Source: Bacillus canaveralius (GTDB lineage Bacteria > Bacillota > Bacilli > Bacillales > Cytobacillaceae). From it: 64,000 bases of DNA. A model generated the notes under the pieces. It was not told the origin of the DNA. It did no database searches and worked only from the letters and a program-made list of their open reading frames with translations. Numbering within the stretch: the first letter of the stretch is position 1; each line of letters opens with the position of its first letter. Below are positions 54,445-62,443 of this stretch, one piece after another. The stretch covers positions 186,001-250,000 of the forward strand of contig NZ_PGVA01000028.1 of assembly GCF_002860125.1 (NCBI RefSeq), read 5' to 3'. The translations under genes and the position numbers were made by a program.

Positions 54445-55263
54445 ATGCATATTGTCGTCTGTGTCAAGCAAGTTCCAGATACAAAAATTATCAAAATCAA
54501 TCCGAAAACGAATACCCTTGACCGCCGCAGTGCCCCGGCAATTTTAAATCCGTATGATGCGCACGCTGTCCAGGAAGCAGCGCGGATTAAAAGGGTAACA
54601 GGCGGTACCATTTCCGTTTTATCAATGGGTCCGCCCCAGGCGACTGCCGTCATTAAAAAAAGCATTGAAATCGGAGCCGACAGGGGCTATTTGATTTCTG
54701 ACAGAGCTTTCGCGGGGGCAGATACGCTCGCAACCAGCTACGCATTGTCGAAGGCCTTGGAACGAATATCAAAGGAGGATCCGATTGATCTGATTATTTG
54801 CGGAAAACACGCTATTGATGGGGATACAGGGCAGGTCGGGCCTGGCATCGCCCGAAGAATCGATATACCGCCCGTTACAAATGTGATTGAAGTAGCGGAA
54901 ATAAACGAGAAAGAAAGAAGCGTATTAATCAAAAGAAAGCTCTCCAATGGCTACGAATTGATTCAGACTGAATTGCCGTGTCTGCTTACTGTGGAAAAAG
55001 AAATAAACGCAATCGAATATGCGCCGCTTCCAAATATGCTGAAAGCAGCGAGGTATGAGCCAGTGATCTGGACCGTAAACGATTTGGAGGACGTGGATCG
55101 GACACAGCTTGGTTTGAAGGGCTCGCCAACGATTGTCGGCAAAATGTTTTCACCTCCAAAGCCTGATGGAGGGAAACGGCTTGAAGGTGCACCAGAAGAT
55201 CAAGTAACACAATTATTGGACCTCCTGGCAGATAAAAAGGGGTTATTCAAAGTACAAGCTTAA
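54445..55263 (+). CDS. fixA: Electron transfer flavoprotein beta subunit (FixA type)
   Basis: Beta subunit of the FixAB flavoprotein, 272 aa. It begins MHIVVCVKQVPDT and has 'GADRGYLISDRAFAGADTLATSYALSKAL' and 'CGKHAIDGDTGQVGPGIAR', both ETF-beta signatures. With FixC and FixX it would bifurcate electrons from NADH to quinone and ferredoxin. ATG 54445 is well spaced from AAAGGGAGGG; an ATG at 54436 almost touches that site. Confidence 0.92.
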   Translation: MHIVVCVKQVPDTKIIKINPKTNTLDRRSAPAILNPYDAHAVQEAARIKRVTGGTISVLSMGPPQATAVIKKSIEIGADRGYLISDRAFAGADTLATSYALSKALERISKEDPIDLIICGKHAIDGDTGQVGPGIARRIDIPPVTNVIEVAEINEKERSVLIKRKLSNGYELIQTELPCLLTVEKEINAIEYAPLPNMLKAARYEPVIWTVNDLEDVDRTQLGLKGSPTIVGKMFSPPKPDGGKRLEGAPEDQVTQLLDLLADKKGLFKVQA

Positions 55264-55301
55264 CTATTCTCAATAATATAATGGCGAGGTGGCCTGCTAC
55301 A

Positions 55302-56324
55302 ATGGAACATAGAGGTGTCTGGATCTTCATTGAACAAAACGAAGGAATCATTGAAGGAGTTTCCCTTGAACTGCTCGGTGCCGGAAGGAAGCTTGCTGAT
55401 AAGCTTGAAGTACCGCTGGCAGGGGTGCTGCTCGGAGACGGAATTAAAGGGCTCTGCCCGAAAGTAATTTCCTACGGGGCAGACCAAGTATATGTTATTG
55501 ATAACCCGGTATTGAAGACTTATCGGACTGAATCGTATATGAAAGGAATTATTCTTCTTGCCGAGAAATACAAACCGGAGATTTTCCTGTACGGGGCAAC
55601 CCCGAACGGAAAAGACCTGGCAAGTGCAGTTGCCACTGATTTAAGCACAGGGTTAACTGCTGATACGACAATGCTCGATGTCGATGTCGACAAGCGGCTG
55701 CTCGAAGCAAGCCGGCCAGCGTTCGGAGGCAATATTATGGCGACGATACTCTGCAAAAAACACCGGCCGCAGATGGCAACCGTAAGGCCAAAGGTCATGA
55801 AAGCACTGGAGCAGGATCCATCGAGAACAGGAGAGATCATTGAGGAACAAATCTCAATTAAGGAAGAAGATATGCGCACAAAAGTGCTGCAAATTGTGAA
55901 GGACGTAACAAAAACAGCAAGCCTGTCGGAAGCCCATGTCATTGTATGCGGGGGAAAAGGAATGGGTGATCTACAAGGCTTTCAGCTGATTCATGAGCTG
56001 GCGGAAACGATTGGTGCCAGTGTTGGTGGGACCAGGGATGTAGTTGAAGCAGGCTGGCTTCCCCATCATCAGCAAATCGGCCAGACAGGCGAAACGGTAA
56101 CGCCGAAAATTTATTTTGCAATCGGTATTTCAGGGGCGATCCAGCATATTGTTGGCATGAAAAATTCGGAGTTCATTATCGCGGTTAATAAAGATCCAGA
56201 AGCGCCAATTTTTGATGTGGCAACGTATGGAATCGTTGGGGATGCACATGTCATCGTGCCTGAATTGATTAAACAGTTTAAACAGATGACAAAAGAAAAG
56301 GGCGGTGAAATCAGTTATGCCTGA
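55302..56324 (+). CDS. fixB: Electron transfer flavoprotein alpha subunit (FixB type)
   Basis: Alpha subunit, 340 aa. The N-terminal part resembles ETF domain I ('[11 protein letters not shown]'). The C-terminal FAD domain has '[11 protein letters not shown]', '[22 protein letters not shown]' and '[20 protein letters not shown]', typical of ETF-alpha. I chose ATG 55302 after GAGGTGG; an ATG at 55281 lies upstream of that site. The end overlaps the start of fixC by eight bases. Confidence 0.92.
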   Translation: MEHRGVWIFIEQNEGIIEGVSLELLGAGRKLADKLEVPLAGVLLGDGIKGLCPKVISYGADQVYVIDNPVLKTYRTESYMKGIILLAEKYKPEIFLYGATPNGKDLASAVATDLSTGLTADTTMLDVDVDKRLLEASRPAFGGNIMATILCKKHRPQMATVRPKVMKALEQDPSRTGEIIEEQISIKEEDMRTKVLQIVKDVTKTASLSEAHVIVCGGKGMGDLQGFQLIHELAETIGASVGGTRDVVEAGWLPHHQQIGQTGETVTPKIYFAIGISGAIQHIVGMKNSEFIIAVNKDPEAPIFDVATYGIVGDAHVIVPELIKQFKQMTKEKGGEISYA

Positions 56325-57612
56325 GAAATTTGATGTAATCATTGTCGGAGCCGGACCGGCTGGAACAGCATGTGCCTATACGTGTGCAAAGAACGGTTTG
56401 AACGTTTTGCAGATTGAACGGGGAGAATACCCGGGAAGCAAAAACGTCATGGGCGGTGTCCTGTACCGAAAACAAATGGAAGAGATTATTCCTGAGTTTT
56501 GGAAGGAAGCACCATTGGAAAGACCGGTTGTCGAGCAGCGTTTTTGGATGATGGATAAAGAATCGGTTGTTTCTTTTGGCTATAAAGGTCTCGAATGGGG
56601 AATGGAGCCATATAATAATTTTACAGTTCTGCGTGCCCAATTTGACCAGTGGTTCGCCCAAAAGGCTGTCGAAGAAGGAGCCCTGCTCATTACCGAGACG
56701 GTTGTAACAGAATGTATTGTTGAAAATGGAAAAGTGATCGGTGTTCGAACAGACCGCCCGGATGGAGAAGTATTTGCCGATGTTGTCGTGCTTGCCGACG
56801 GTGTCAATTCACTGCTCGGCAAGCAGCTCGGATTCCATAAGGAATTCCGTCCTGATGAAGTGGCCTTGACTGTGATGGAAGTCATTAATCTTCCTAAGGA
56901 AACGATTAATGACCGTTTTAACCTTTCAGAAAACCAGGGCTGTACGATTGAAATATTCGGGGATGCAACAAAGGGAAATTTGGGGACTGCCTTTTTATAC
57001 ACGAACAAAGACAGTTTGAATATCGGTGTCGGAACCACTCTGTCAAGCATGATAAAAGCTAAATTAAAGCCTTATGACCTGCTTGACTATTTAAAAAATC
57101 ATCCAATGGTGAAGCCTTTTCTGGAGGGAGGGGAATCTGCCGAATATTTAGCGCATTTAATCCCGGAAGGCGGATATCATTCCGTTCCTAAAGTAGCCGG
57201 AGACGGTGTTGTCGTTGTAGGGGATGCAGCCCAGCTTGTGAATGCTATCCATCGTGAAGGTTCAAATATGGCAATGGCTTCCGGAAAAATGGCGGCAGAG
57301 ACTATTGTCGAAGCAAAGCAGCGAAATGATTTTAGCGCATCGAGTTTAAATAAGTATCGGGAAGCCCTCTATAACAGCTTTATTATTAAAGATTTAGAAA
57401 AATATAAAGATGCAACCCACACCTTTGAGAACCATCCGCAATATTTGCGTGAATACGTCCCGATGATGAACCGGGTCGCAAGCAAAATGTTTACTGTTGA
57501 CGGAACCCCAAAAAGGGATAAGCAGAAAGAAATTATCCGCAGTGTCAGAAACGAAAAAGGAACATTTAATGTATTGAAAGACATTTATCGTGCCTGGAAG
57601 GCGGTGAAATAA
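56317..57612 (+). CDS. fixC: FixC-type FAD-dependent oxidoreductase (ETF-quinone oxidoreductase family)
   Basis: Flavoprotein of 431 aa that passes electrons from FixAB toward quinone. The FAD-binding 'DVIIVGAGPAGTACAY' lies at 5-20, and 'VVVVGDAAQLVNAIHREGSNMAMASG' near 300 is the second flavin contact with the quinone-oxidoreductase family spacing. Membrane attachment would be peripheral. ATG 56317 lies within the end of fixB, so the two are coupled; one base overlaps fixX. Confidence 0.92.
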   Translation: MPEKFDVIIVGAGPAGTACAYTCAKNGLNVLQIERGEYPGSKNVMGGVLYRKQMEEIIPEFWKEAPLERPVVEQRFWMMDKESVVSFGYKGLEWGMEPYNNFTVLRAQFDQWFAQKAVEEGALLITETVVTECIVENGKVIGVRTDRPDGEVFADVVVLADGVNSLLGKQLGFHKEFRPDEVALTVMEVINLPKETINDRFNLSENQGCTIEIFGDATKGNLGTAFLYTNKDSLNIGVGTTLSSMIKAKLKPYDLLDYLKNHPMVKPFLEGGESAEYLAHLIPEGGYHSVPKVAGDGVVVVGDAAQLVNAIHREGSNMAMASGKMAAETIVEAKQRNDFSASSLNKYREALYNSFIIKDLEKYKDATHTFENHPQYLREYVPMMNRVASKMFTVDGTPKRDKQKEIIRSVRNEKGTFNVLKDIYRAWKAVK

Positions 57613-57896
57613 TGTCCACAAAAACGATTGAAGAAAAACAGTACTTAATTCGCTTTAAGTGTGATACGAAATCCCATTTAACTGTCATGGACCACGATAT
57701 TTGCATGACAAAATGTCCTGATAAAATTTGTACCGTTTTCTGTCCTGCCGAGGTTTACAAATGGGAAGGAACAAGGATGCAGGTCGGATACGAAGGGTGT
57801 CATGAATGCGGGAGCTGCCGAATCGGCTGTCCATACCAAAATATCCACTGGGAATATCCAAAAGGCGGACACGGAATCGTTTTTAGAATGGCATAG
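57612..57896 (+). CDS. fixX: FixX-type ferredoxin-like protein
   Basis: A 94-aa iron-sulfur protein that completes fixABCX. The cluster ligands are in 'CMTKCPDKICTVFCPA' and 'CHECGSCRIGCPY', the FixX pattern with spaced N-terminal cysteines. It serves as the ferredoxin-like domain for FixC. Terminator follows. Last gene of the four-gene operon. Confidence 0.93.
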   Translation: MSTKTIEEKQYLIRFKCDTKSHLTVMDHDICMTKCPDKICTVFCPAEVYKWEGTRMQVGYEGCHECGSCRIGCPYQNIHWEYPKGGHGIVFRMA

Positions 57897-57926
57897 CCAA
57901 TGAAATTAGTGTTTATATAAAAGGAA

Positions 57927-57957
57927 AAAAACGATGCGGGTCCGAGCATCGTTTTTT
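57927..57957 (+). terminator. Terminator of fixABCX
   Basis: AAACGATGC pairs with GCATCGTTT over an 8-base loop, then TTT. Confidence 0.85.
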
Positions 57958-58191
57958 AGTTATCAAGCATAATTTTTTTCTTAATATGGACTTAACAATT
58001 TTATGCAACACTTTTGATATAACAACAAATAAACCATCATAATAGCTAATTACAAAATTTCAAAATGGAGTCTAAAAGGATTATAATCTTTCAGTAGTGG
58101 TAATTCTTATCTTTTTCTTAGTTTTAATTCAGTTTTTCCTCATTATTAATCTCTAATCTAACATAGATGAATCTAATCAAAAAAGAGAGAG

Positions 58192-58293
58192 GTGAAAACT
58201 TGCATTTCCTGCAGATTTCATCGTTATCTTAAGAACAAACAGGTAGACACTGGATTTAAAGTTCAATTTAAACAGAATCAAAACAGTACTTAA
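58192..58293 (+). CDS. Doubtful small ORF with a CxxC motif (33 aa)
   Basis: GTG start after AGAGAG; the product begins MKTCISCRFHRYLKNKQ. Only the ribosome site and the Cys pair support it, and no family is recognised. It may be chance. A different frame with a TTG start at 58201 gives ten codons only. The rest of 57961-58390 shows no gene. Confidence 0.25.
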   Translation: MKTCISCRFHRYLKNKQVDTGFKVQFKQNQNST

Positions 58294-58394
58294 GTGCTTT
58301 CACCGAACCGTAAGATGCAATTAAAATTTCCTCCGTAAATATGTCTAAAATATGAATTGTATATTCAAAAAGTAAACAATAGGTTTTTTTATAG

Positions 58395-58424
58395 TTGATA
58401 TACTTACCGGGGGTATAGTATTTT
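58395..58424 (+). promoter_or_regulatory. Promoter with CsoR/FrmR-type operator between -35 and -10
   Basis: TTGATA (58395-58400) and TATTTT (58419-58424) are 18 bases apart. Between and around them lies ATACTTACCGGGGGTATAGTAT, an inverted repeat with a central G-run, the form of operators bound by CsoR, RcnR and FrmR. Binding would block polymerase. Confidence 0.65.
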
Positions 58425-58460
58425 ATAAATGTAATAAAATTATATTTTGGAGGGTTTCTA

Positions 58461-58559
58461 ATGGAAAAGACATCATTACTGGTTAAAGGCTTAATACACT
58501 TGTTTGGCCATAACCATTCCGCACATAACCACTCTGCAACGACAAAGCATCATCATTGA
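58461..58559 (+). CDS. His-rich 32-residue peptide
   Basis: Preceded by GGAGGG at normal spacing. A short amphipathic head (MEKTSLLVKGLIHLFG) is followed by a tail with eight histidines: 'HNHSAHNHSATTKHHH'. A metal-chelating or metallochaperone-like role is likely but unproven. It lies 52 bases before the CsoR-like gene behind one promoter, so the two are probably co-transcribed. No homologue is known to me. Confidence 0.65.
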   Translation: MEKTSLLVKGLIHLFGHNHSAHNHSATTKHHH

Positions 58560-58611
58560 TAAAATAGCTGCAAATAACGGGCATGTATTAATAAAACAAG
58601 GAGGTTAAATA

Positions 58612-58911
58612 ATGGAGATGCTTAATCTTGAAAAACCTCACTGTTTAGATCCAACATCCAAAAAAAAGCTGGTGGACACTTTAAGCAATATTGAAGGAAA
58701 TGTTCGAGAAATAAAATGCTTAATTCAAAAAGAACAAGACTTTGAGGATATTATCTTTCAAATTATCGCTTCCAAGGCTGCCTTAAAAAGTGTAGTATTC
58801 GTTCTTTTCGAAGAAAAAATGAAAAAATGTCTGGCTGAGCAAATTGAAAAAGACAACGAGGAAGAGTTAAATAAGCTGTTTATTACCTTTAACAGAATAC
58901 TAAAAATATGA
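58612..58911 (+). CDS. CsoR/RcnR-family transcriptional repressor (divergent metal site)
   Basis: A 99-aa protein with the all-helical DUF156 fold: 'VDTLSNIEGNVREIKCLI' (helix 1) then 'DIIFQIIASKAALKSVVFVLFEEKMKKCL' (helix 2). Known CsoR uses Cys45-His70-Cys74 (B. subtilis numbering). Here the first position is Phe, the second is Lys and only the last Cys remains, while an extra Cys sits in helix 1 ('IKCLI'). It may therefore sense another metal, a thiol species or an aldehyde. AAGGAGG precedes the ATG. It likely represses its own operon through the operator at 58399-58421. Confidence 0.8.
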   Translation: MEMLNLEKPHCLDPTSKKKLVDTLSNIEGNVREIKCLIQKEQDFEDIIFQIIASKAALKSVVFVLFEEKMKKCLAEQIEKDNEEELNKLFITFNRILKI

Positions 58912-58950
58912 AAAAGCCCTGGCTGAAAAATTCCTGCCAGGGCTTTTATT
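58912..58950 (+). terminator. Terminator of the CsoR-like operon
   Basis: AAAGCCCTGGC pairs with GCCAGGGCTTT, followed by TATTTTTATT. The gap to 59160 has no gene. Confidence 0.85.
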
Positions 58951-59161
58951 TTTATTGTTCACTGCCCGCTTTTATGCAGCGATTGTGCCTGACATGCGGG
59001 TAACTTTTCCGTATTATTGTGGCTGGATTAGCACTCCGCCTTAAAACTTAATCATATTTTTAAGGGAAACATTTTAGGTTCTTTATGCCGCTTGCGGGAA
59101 TCAGTAAAATCTGCTGTAAATTTGCAGAAAATATGCAAACATTTCTTGGGCATTTACCTAC

Positions 59162-59189
59162 ACTTGGTGAATGCGGAAACCATATGATA
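59162..59189 (+). promoter_or_regulatory. SigK-type promoter of the Cys-rich protein gene
   Basis: AC (59162-59163), 17 bases, then CATATGATA (59181-59189) matches the SigK pattern AC-N16/17-CATA-N3-TA. It implies late mother-cell expression. Confidence 0.5.
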
Positions 59190-59229
59190 CGACTGTTACG
59201 GCTAATAACAAAATTGGGGAGGAAATGCT

Positions 59230-59607
59230 ATGCAAAGTATGGATTATGCGAAATTTAAATCTACTCATATGGAACACATGGGCTTGGTGAAGACAATCCA
59301 GGATTGTGAAATAACTTGTGAACATATGGGGACTATGGTGCTGCGAATGAGCGATGTTCATGCCAGAAGAAACCAACTGCTTCTATTGCGAGATTGTGCA
59401 GATATATGCACATTGTCAGCGAAATTAATCGCAAGAAACAGTTATGTGGAAAAGTCAGTTGCCGAATTATGTGCCCATATTTGTGAAATTTGTGGAAACG
59501 AATGCTTAAAGTTTCCAGATTCTCATTCACAAAGATGTGCACAAATTTGCTTGCATTGTGCCCAACAATGCCGGGCTTTTGCAAGATCCCGGCTGGAGAG
59601 TATGTAA
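59230..59607 (+). CDS. Cys-rich four-helix-bundle protein (DUF326, Csp3/YhjQ-like copper storage type)
   Basis: A 125-aa protein of four helices lined with 12 Cys in C-x3-C and C-x2-C steps ('DCEITCEHM', 'DCADICTLS', 'LCAHICEICGNECLK', 'CAQICLHCAQQC'). Csp3 proteins hold many Cu(I) ions inside such a bundle in the cytosol. B. subtilis YhjQ is similar. GGGGAGG precedes the ATG. The CsoR-like gene just upstream suggests shared metal biology, though the two have separate transcripts and a SigK-type promoter lies before this one. Confidence 0.85.
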   Translation: MQSMDYAKFKSTHMEHMGLVKTIQDCEITCEHMGTMVLRMSDVHARRNQLLLLRDCADICTLSAKLIARNSYVEKSVAELCAHICEICGNECLKFPDSHSQRCAQICLHCAQQCRAFARSRLESM

Positions 59608-59639
59608 GCAATCAAAAAAGTTTTCATGTAAACAAATAA

Positions 59640-59677
59640 AGAGGGTGTCCCAAAGATTGGATTTTGGGACACCCTCT
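59640..59677. terminator. 15-bp perfect hairpin, bidirectional terminator
   Basis: AGAGGGTGTCCCAAA (59640-59654) pairs exactly with 59663-59677 over an 8-base loop. Hairpins with GGGTGTCCCAAA are frequent in Bacillaceae. Confidence 0.75.
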
Positions 59678-59685
59678 ACTTATAA

Positions 59686-59780
59686 TTAATAAAAATGAAG
59701 CATTGGTTCCGTTAGTTGCAGCAGGAGGAATTGTTCTCGTTATTGCAATCATATTATTTGCTGTAAGTGAAGAGTTTTAG
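59686..59780 (+). other. Possible remnant of a one-helix membrane peptide
   Basis: One frame reads 'NEALVPLVAAGGIVLVIA' then 'IILFAVSEEF' and stops at TAG 59778-59780. It looks like a membrane helix but has no proper start codon or ribosome site. It may be a broken gene end. The rest of 59780-59883 is empty. Confidence 0.3.
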
Positions 59781-59883
59781 TGAAGAGTTATTCACAATTT
59801 GAATGATTATAAGTTTACCACTATATGTATGTAACTTCACAAACGTCTCGAAAAAGAGGGGAAGGAATGGATTAGAGGTTAGG

Positions 59884-60222
59884 TTAGCTTATTTGTTCAA
59901 ACGGGGTTAATGAGGAGAGTTTGTCGTTTTTGCCGTTTTGCTCAAGGCTCCGGGCGAAGTCACAAGCTTTATGGAAGCAGTTAAAATCCGCTGATGTGTA
60001 AAATCGGCTCGACCAATCAAAGCTTCCCTCACAGTCTGCTGGATATACTGCCACTTTCCACTGATAATAATTTTTCTGGTCCGGTTCGCCTTCTAAGGCT
60101 ATGAGCCAATGGGTGATTTTGTCTCCGGGAATGGGAAGGGTTTCTTTTAAAGAATTTAAGTCTTCGGGTCCAATTTGTATTAGCGATTTCTGGTAAAAGT
60201 CGCGATAATTTTCATATACCAC
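59884..60222 (-). CDS. Hypothetical protein (112 aa)
   Basis: I do not recognise the family. The product begins MVYENYRDFYQKSLIQIG, is soluble, acidic and aromatic-rich ('HWLIALEGE', 'NYYQWKVAVYP', 'SFDWSSRFYTSADFNCFHKACDFAR'), with a small alpha/beta look. GTG start at 60222 follows GGAGGGA at good spacing, which supports it as a real gene. It is divergent from the hemerythrin gene across about 190 bases. Confidence 0.65.
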   Translation of the reverse strand: MVYENYRDFYQKSLIQIGPEDLNSLKETLPIPGDKITHWLIALEGEPDQKNYYQWKVAVYPADCEGSFDWSSRFYTSADFNCFHKACDFARSLEQNGKNDKLSSLTPFEQIS

Positions 60223-60334
60223 TATAATCCCTCCATTTCATCGATCTTATTTGCTTCTATTATATGTGAAAATCAATAAAAATTAGCAACTTATTTGTTA
60301 AAATTTTTCGAAAATTAGTTTGATCTTTTCGATA

Positions 60335-60378
60335 TTGTGATTGGCGTCACAACTTTTAGAGAAGCGGCCGCTTATACT
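60335..60378 (+). promoter_or_regulatory. FNR/CRP-type site and -10 of the hemerythrin gene
   Basis: TTGTGATTGGCGTCACAA (60335-60352) is a perfect TGTGA-N6-TCACA palindrome. TATACT at 60373-60378 is a good -10. The start of transcription expected near 60385 puts the palindrome centre at about -41.5, the class II activator position. Confidence 0.7.
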
Positions 60379-60416
60379 GATCATAATAACTGTGATTGTC
60401 GAAGGAGAGATTGTTG

Positions 60417-60938
60417 ATGGAAGGTTGTATGGGTGCTTTTGCAAACCGTAAGCCGGTCGAGTTGTCACAAGGATTAGCTTTGTTGAAGGAAGAACATCCG
60501 CCGTTGATTCAGTTGCTTGATGAGCTTGTAGAGCTATCCAAAAAAGTTGAAGACTCAGACCAAAAACAGGATGTATTTGCGATTTTAACTGAAAAAGTAA
60601 AAGCATTTTTTAGTAAGCTTGAGCGCCACTCAGAAAAAGAAGAAGGTATTCTGTTTAAAATGATGGAAGTTTATCTTGGTAAGGGAACGGGTCCAATTGC
60701 AGTCATGGAACATGAGCATGAGCAGGCCAAATCAATGATTCGCGGCTTTCTTAACAAAACTGAGGGTGACGGTCCATTATCAACAGAGGAAATGCATGCA
60801 TGTACAGCATTTATTAGAAAAGCTTATTCAATACTAGTGGACCACTTCGCAAAAGAAGAAAATGTGCTGTATCCAATGGCGGAGAATTTGTTTACTAAGG
60901 AAGAAAAAGAATTGCTGTATGCAAGGGTTCAATCATAA
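60417..60938 (+). CDS. Hemerythrin-domain protein (HHE)
   Basis: A 173-aa four-helix protein with a di-iron site. Ligand motifs are 'EEHPPLIQLLDEL', 'RHSEKEEGILF', 'EHEHEQAK' and 'DHFAKEENVLYPM'. Roles in the family include O2 or NO sensing and iron-sulfur repair (RIC-like). It is smaller than YtfE/ScdA and lacks their N-terminal Cys-Cys domain, though it starts with 'MEGCMGAF'. ATG 60417 follows AAGGAGA; an earlier start at 60396 lies before that site. FNR-type control suggests induction at low oxygen. Confidence 0.85.
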   Translation: MEGCMGAFANRKPVELSQGLALLKEEHPPLIQLLDELVELSKKVEDSDQKQDVFAILTEKVKAFFSKLERHSEKEEGILFKMMEVYLGKGTGPIAVMEHEHEQAKSMIRGFLNKTEGDGPLSTEEMHACTAFIRKAYSILVDHFAKEENVLYPMAENLFTKEEKELLYARVQS

Positions 60939-60941
60939 TAA

Positions 60942-60988
60942 AAAAACAGGGTAGAAGGACTTTTCCTCCTATCCTGTTTTCTTTTTTA
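60942..60988. terminator. Terminator between the hemerythrin gene and the MFS gene
   Basis: AAAACAGGGTAG pairs imperfectly with CTATCCTGTTTT, followed by CTTTTTT. Confidence 0.7.
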
Positions 60989-61018
60989 TACCAAAATCCG
61001 GAGACGAGCATATATTCC

Positions 61019-62251
61019 TTAATTCCACTGCTCCAACTTTTGATCGGAAGGAAGGAAGAAGGCCAGCAAACCGAGCAATGGAAGAAATCCGGTGAAAATG
61101 ATCGTTTGTGAAAGCCCGATGAGATCAGCTAAATAGCCGAGCCCGATCGATCCAAGCGCCCCCATTCCAAATGCCAGGCCGACCGTCAAGCCAGCCATTG
61201 TCCCGATTTTTCCCGGCACGAGCTCCTGGGCGTAAACAACCGTGACAGAAAAGCTCGACATCAGAAGCAGTCCGCTTAAAGCAAGCAGCAAGAATGCTGC
61301 AAAAGGCGGAACAAACGGGATCAGCAATGATAACGGGGCGGTGGCGATCATCGAAACTAAAATAACCGTTTTCTTGCCAAACCGGTCGGCAAGCGGCCCC
61401 CCGAAAAATGTACCGATTGCACCGGTGATTAAGAAAGCAAATAGGAAAATTTGAGCTTCTTTAATTGATAGTGAATATTTTTCGATTGCGAAAAATGCAT
61501 AGAAATTGGTGATCCCGGAAATGTACCAGGAGCGGGCAAAGATTAGAAACAAAATCAACAAGAGTGAAACCCAGACACCTTTGCGAATACCGTTCCCAGC
61601 TGTGCTATCTTTGCTGCTTTGCTTGCTTTTGAAAGAACGTTCAACTTTAAGCATGCCGGAATACCAATTGGCAATATAGATCAATAATCCGACCGCGGCC
61701 GCTGCAACTAATGTAAACCAGGCAGCACCGATTTGGCCGAGCGGGACAAGAATGACCGCAGTAATAAGCGGGGCAAGGGCCTGGCCTGAATTGCCGCCAA
61801 CCTGGTAAATGGATTGGGCAAGCCCCCGGCGTGCCCCGGCCGCCATATAAGCAACTCTTGATCCCTCTGGATGGAAAACAGCAGATCCAAGGCCAATGAA
61901 CAAGACGGACAGGACAACCAATTCAAACCGGGGTGCAAGAGCAAGGCCAAGAACGCCGAAAAGCGTAAAGGAAAGCCCGATCGGCAGCGCGAAGGGCGCT
62001 GGTTTTTTATCTGTGGCCATTCCAACGAGCGGCTGCATAATCGACGATACAATATTCAAAGCGAAAGCGATCATGCCAAGCTGCGTAAAGCTGAGCCCCA
62101 TCGATCTTTCCAGAATCGGGAACATCGCTGGAACAACAGCCTGGATCGAGTCATTCAATAAATGGCAAATTCCGATAATAATTAATATTTTGTATGAAGT
62201 ATTCGCACGGTCACGTGGCGACATGCTTGCAGCTATTGCAGATTGGCTCAT
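61019..62251 (-). CDS. MFS transporter, fosmidomycin resistance (Fsr) type
   Basis: A 410-aa exporter with 12 membrane segments in two halves. 'HLLNDSIQAVVPAMFPIL' near 35-52, 'LGSAVFHPEGSRVAYMA' near 120-136 and 'ADRFGKKTV' in the second half fit the Fsr/YfnC-like branch. Fsr proteins export fosmidomycin and related phosphonates, but the natural substrate is unknown. ATG 62251 follows AGGAGATA. Single gene. Confidence 0.82.
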   Translation of the reverse strand: MSQSAIAASMSPRDRANTSYKILIIIGICHLLNDSIQAVVPAMFPILERSMGLSFTQLGMIAFALNIVSSIMQPLVGMATDKKPAPFALPIGLSFTLFGVLGLALAPRFELVVLSVLFIGLGSAVFHPEGSRVAYMAAGARRGLAQSIYQVGGNSGQALAPLITAVILVPLGQIGAAWFTLVAAAAVGLLIYIANWYSGMLKVERSFKSKQSSKDSTAGNGIRKGVWVSLLLILFLIFARSWYISGITNFYAFFAIEKYSLSIKEAQIFLFAFLITGAIGTFFGGPLADRFGKKTVILVSMIATAPLSLLIPFVPPFAAFLLLALSGLLLMSSFSVTVVYAQELVPGKIGTMAGLTVGLAFGMGALGSIGLGYLADLIGLSQTIIFTGFLPLLGLLAFFLPSDQKLEQWN

Positions 62252-62397
62252 GGAGTATCTCCTTTTATATGACTGTATAAATTTATAAAAGTACCATTTT
62301 TTATTCTTTCTTCTATATTACAAGATTATCAATTGTTTAAAAATGATTTTGTTTCTATTCTCGAAATTTATATGTAATAAACAAGCAAATAAACTAA

Positions 62398-62441
62398 ACA
62401 AAAAGAAGAAGAGCATTGGACCATATTCCCAAAGCTCTTCC
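62398..62441 (-). terminator. Terminator of the KinD-like kinase gene
   Basis: On the minus strand GAAGAGC pairs with GCTCTTC and TTCTTTTTGTTT follows. Confidence 0.75.
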
Positions 62442-62443
62442 CT

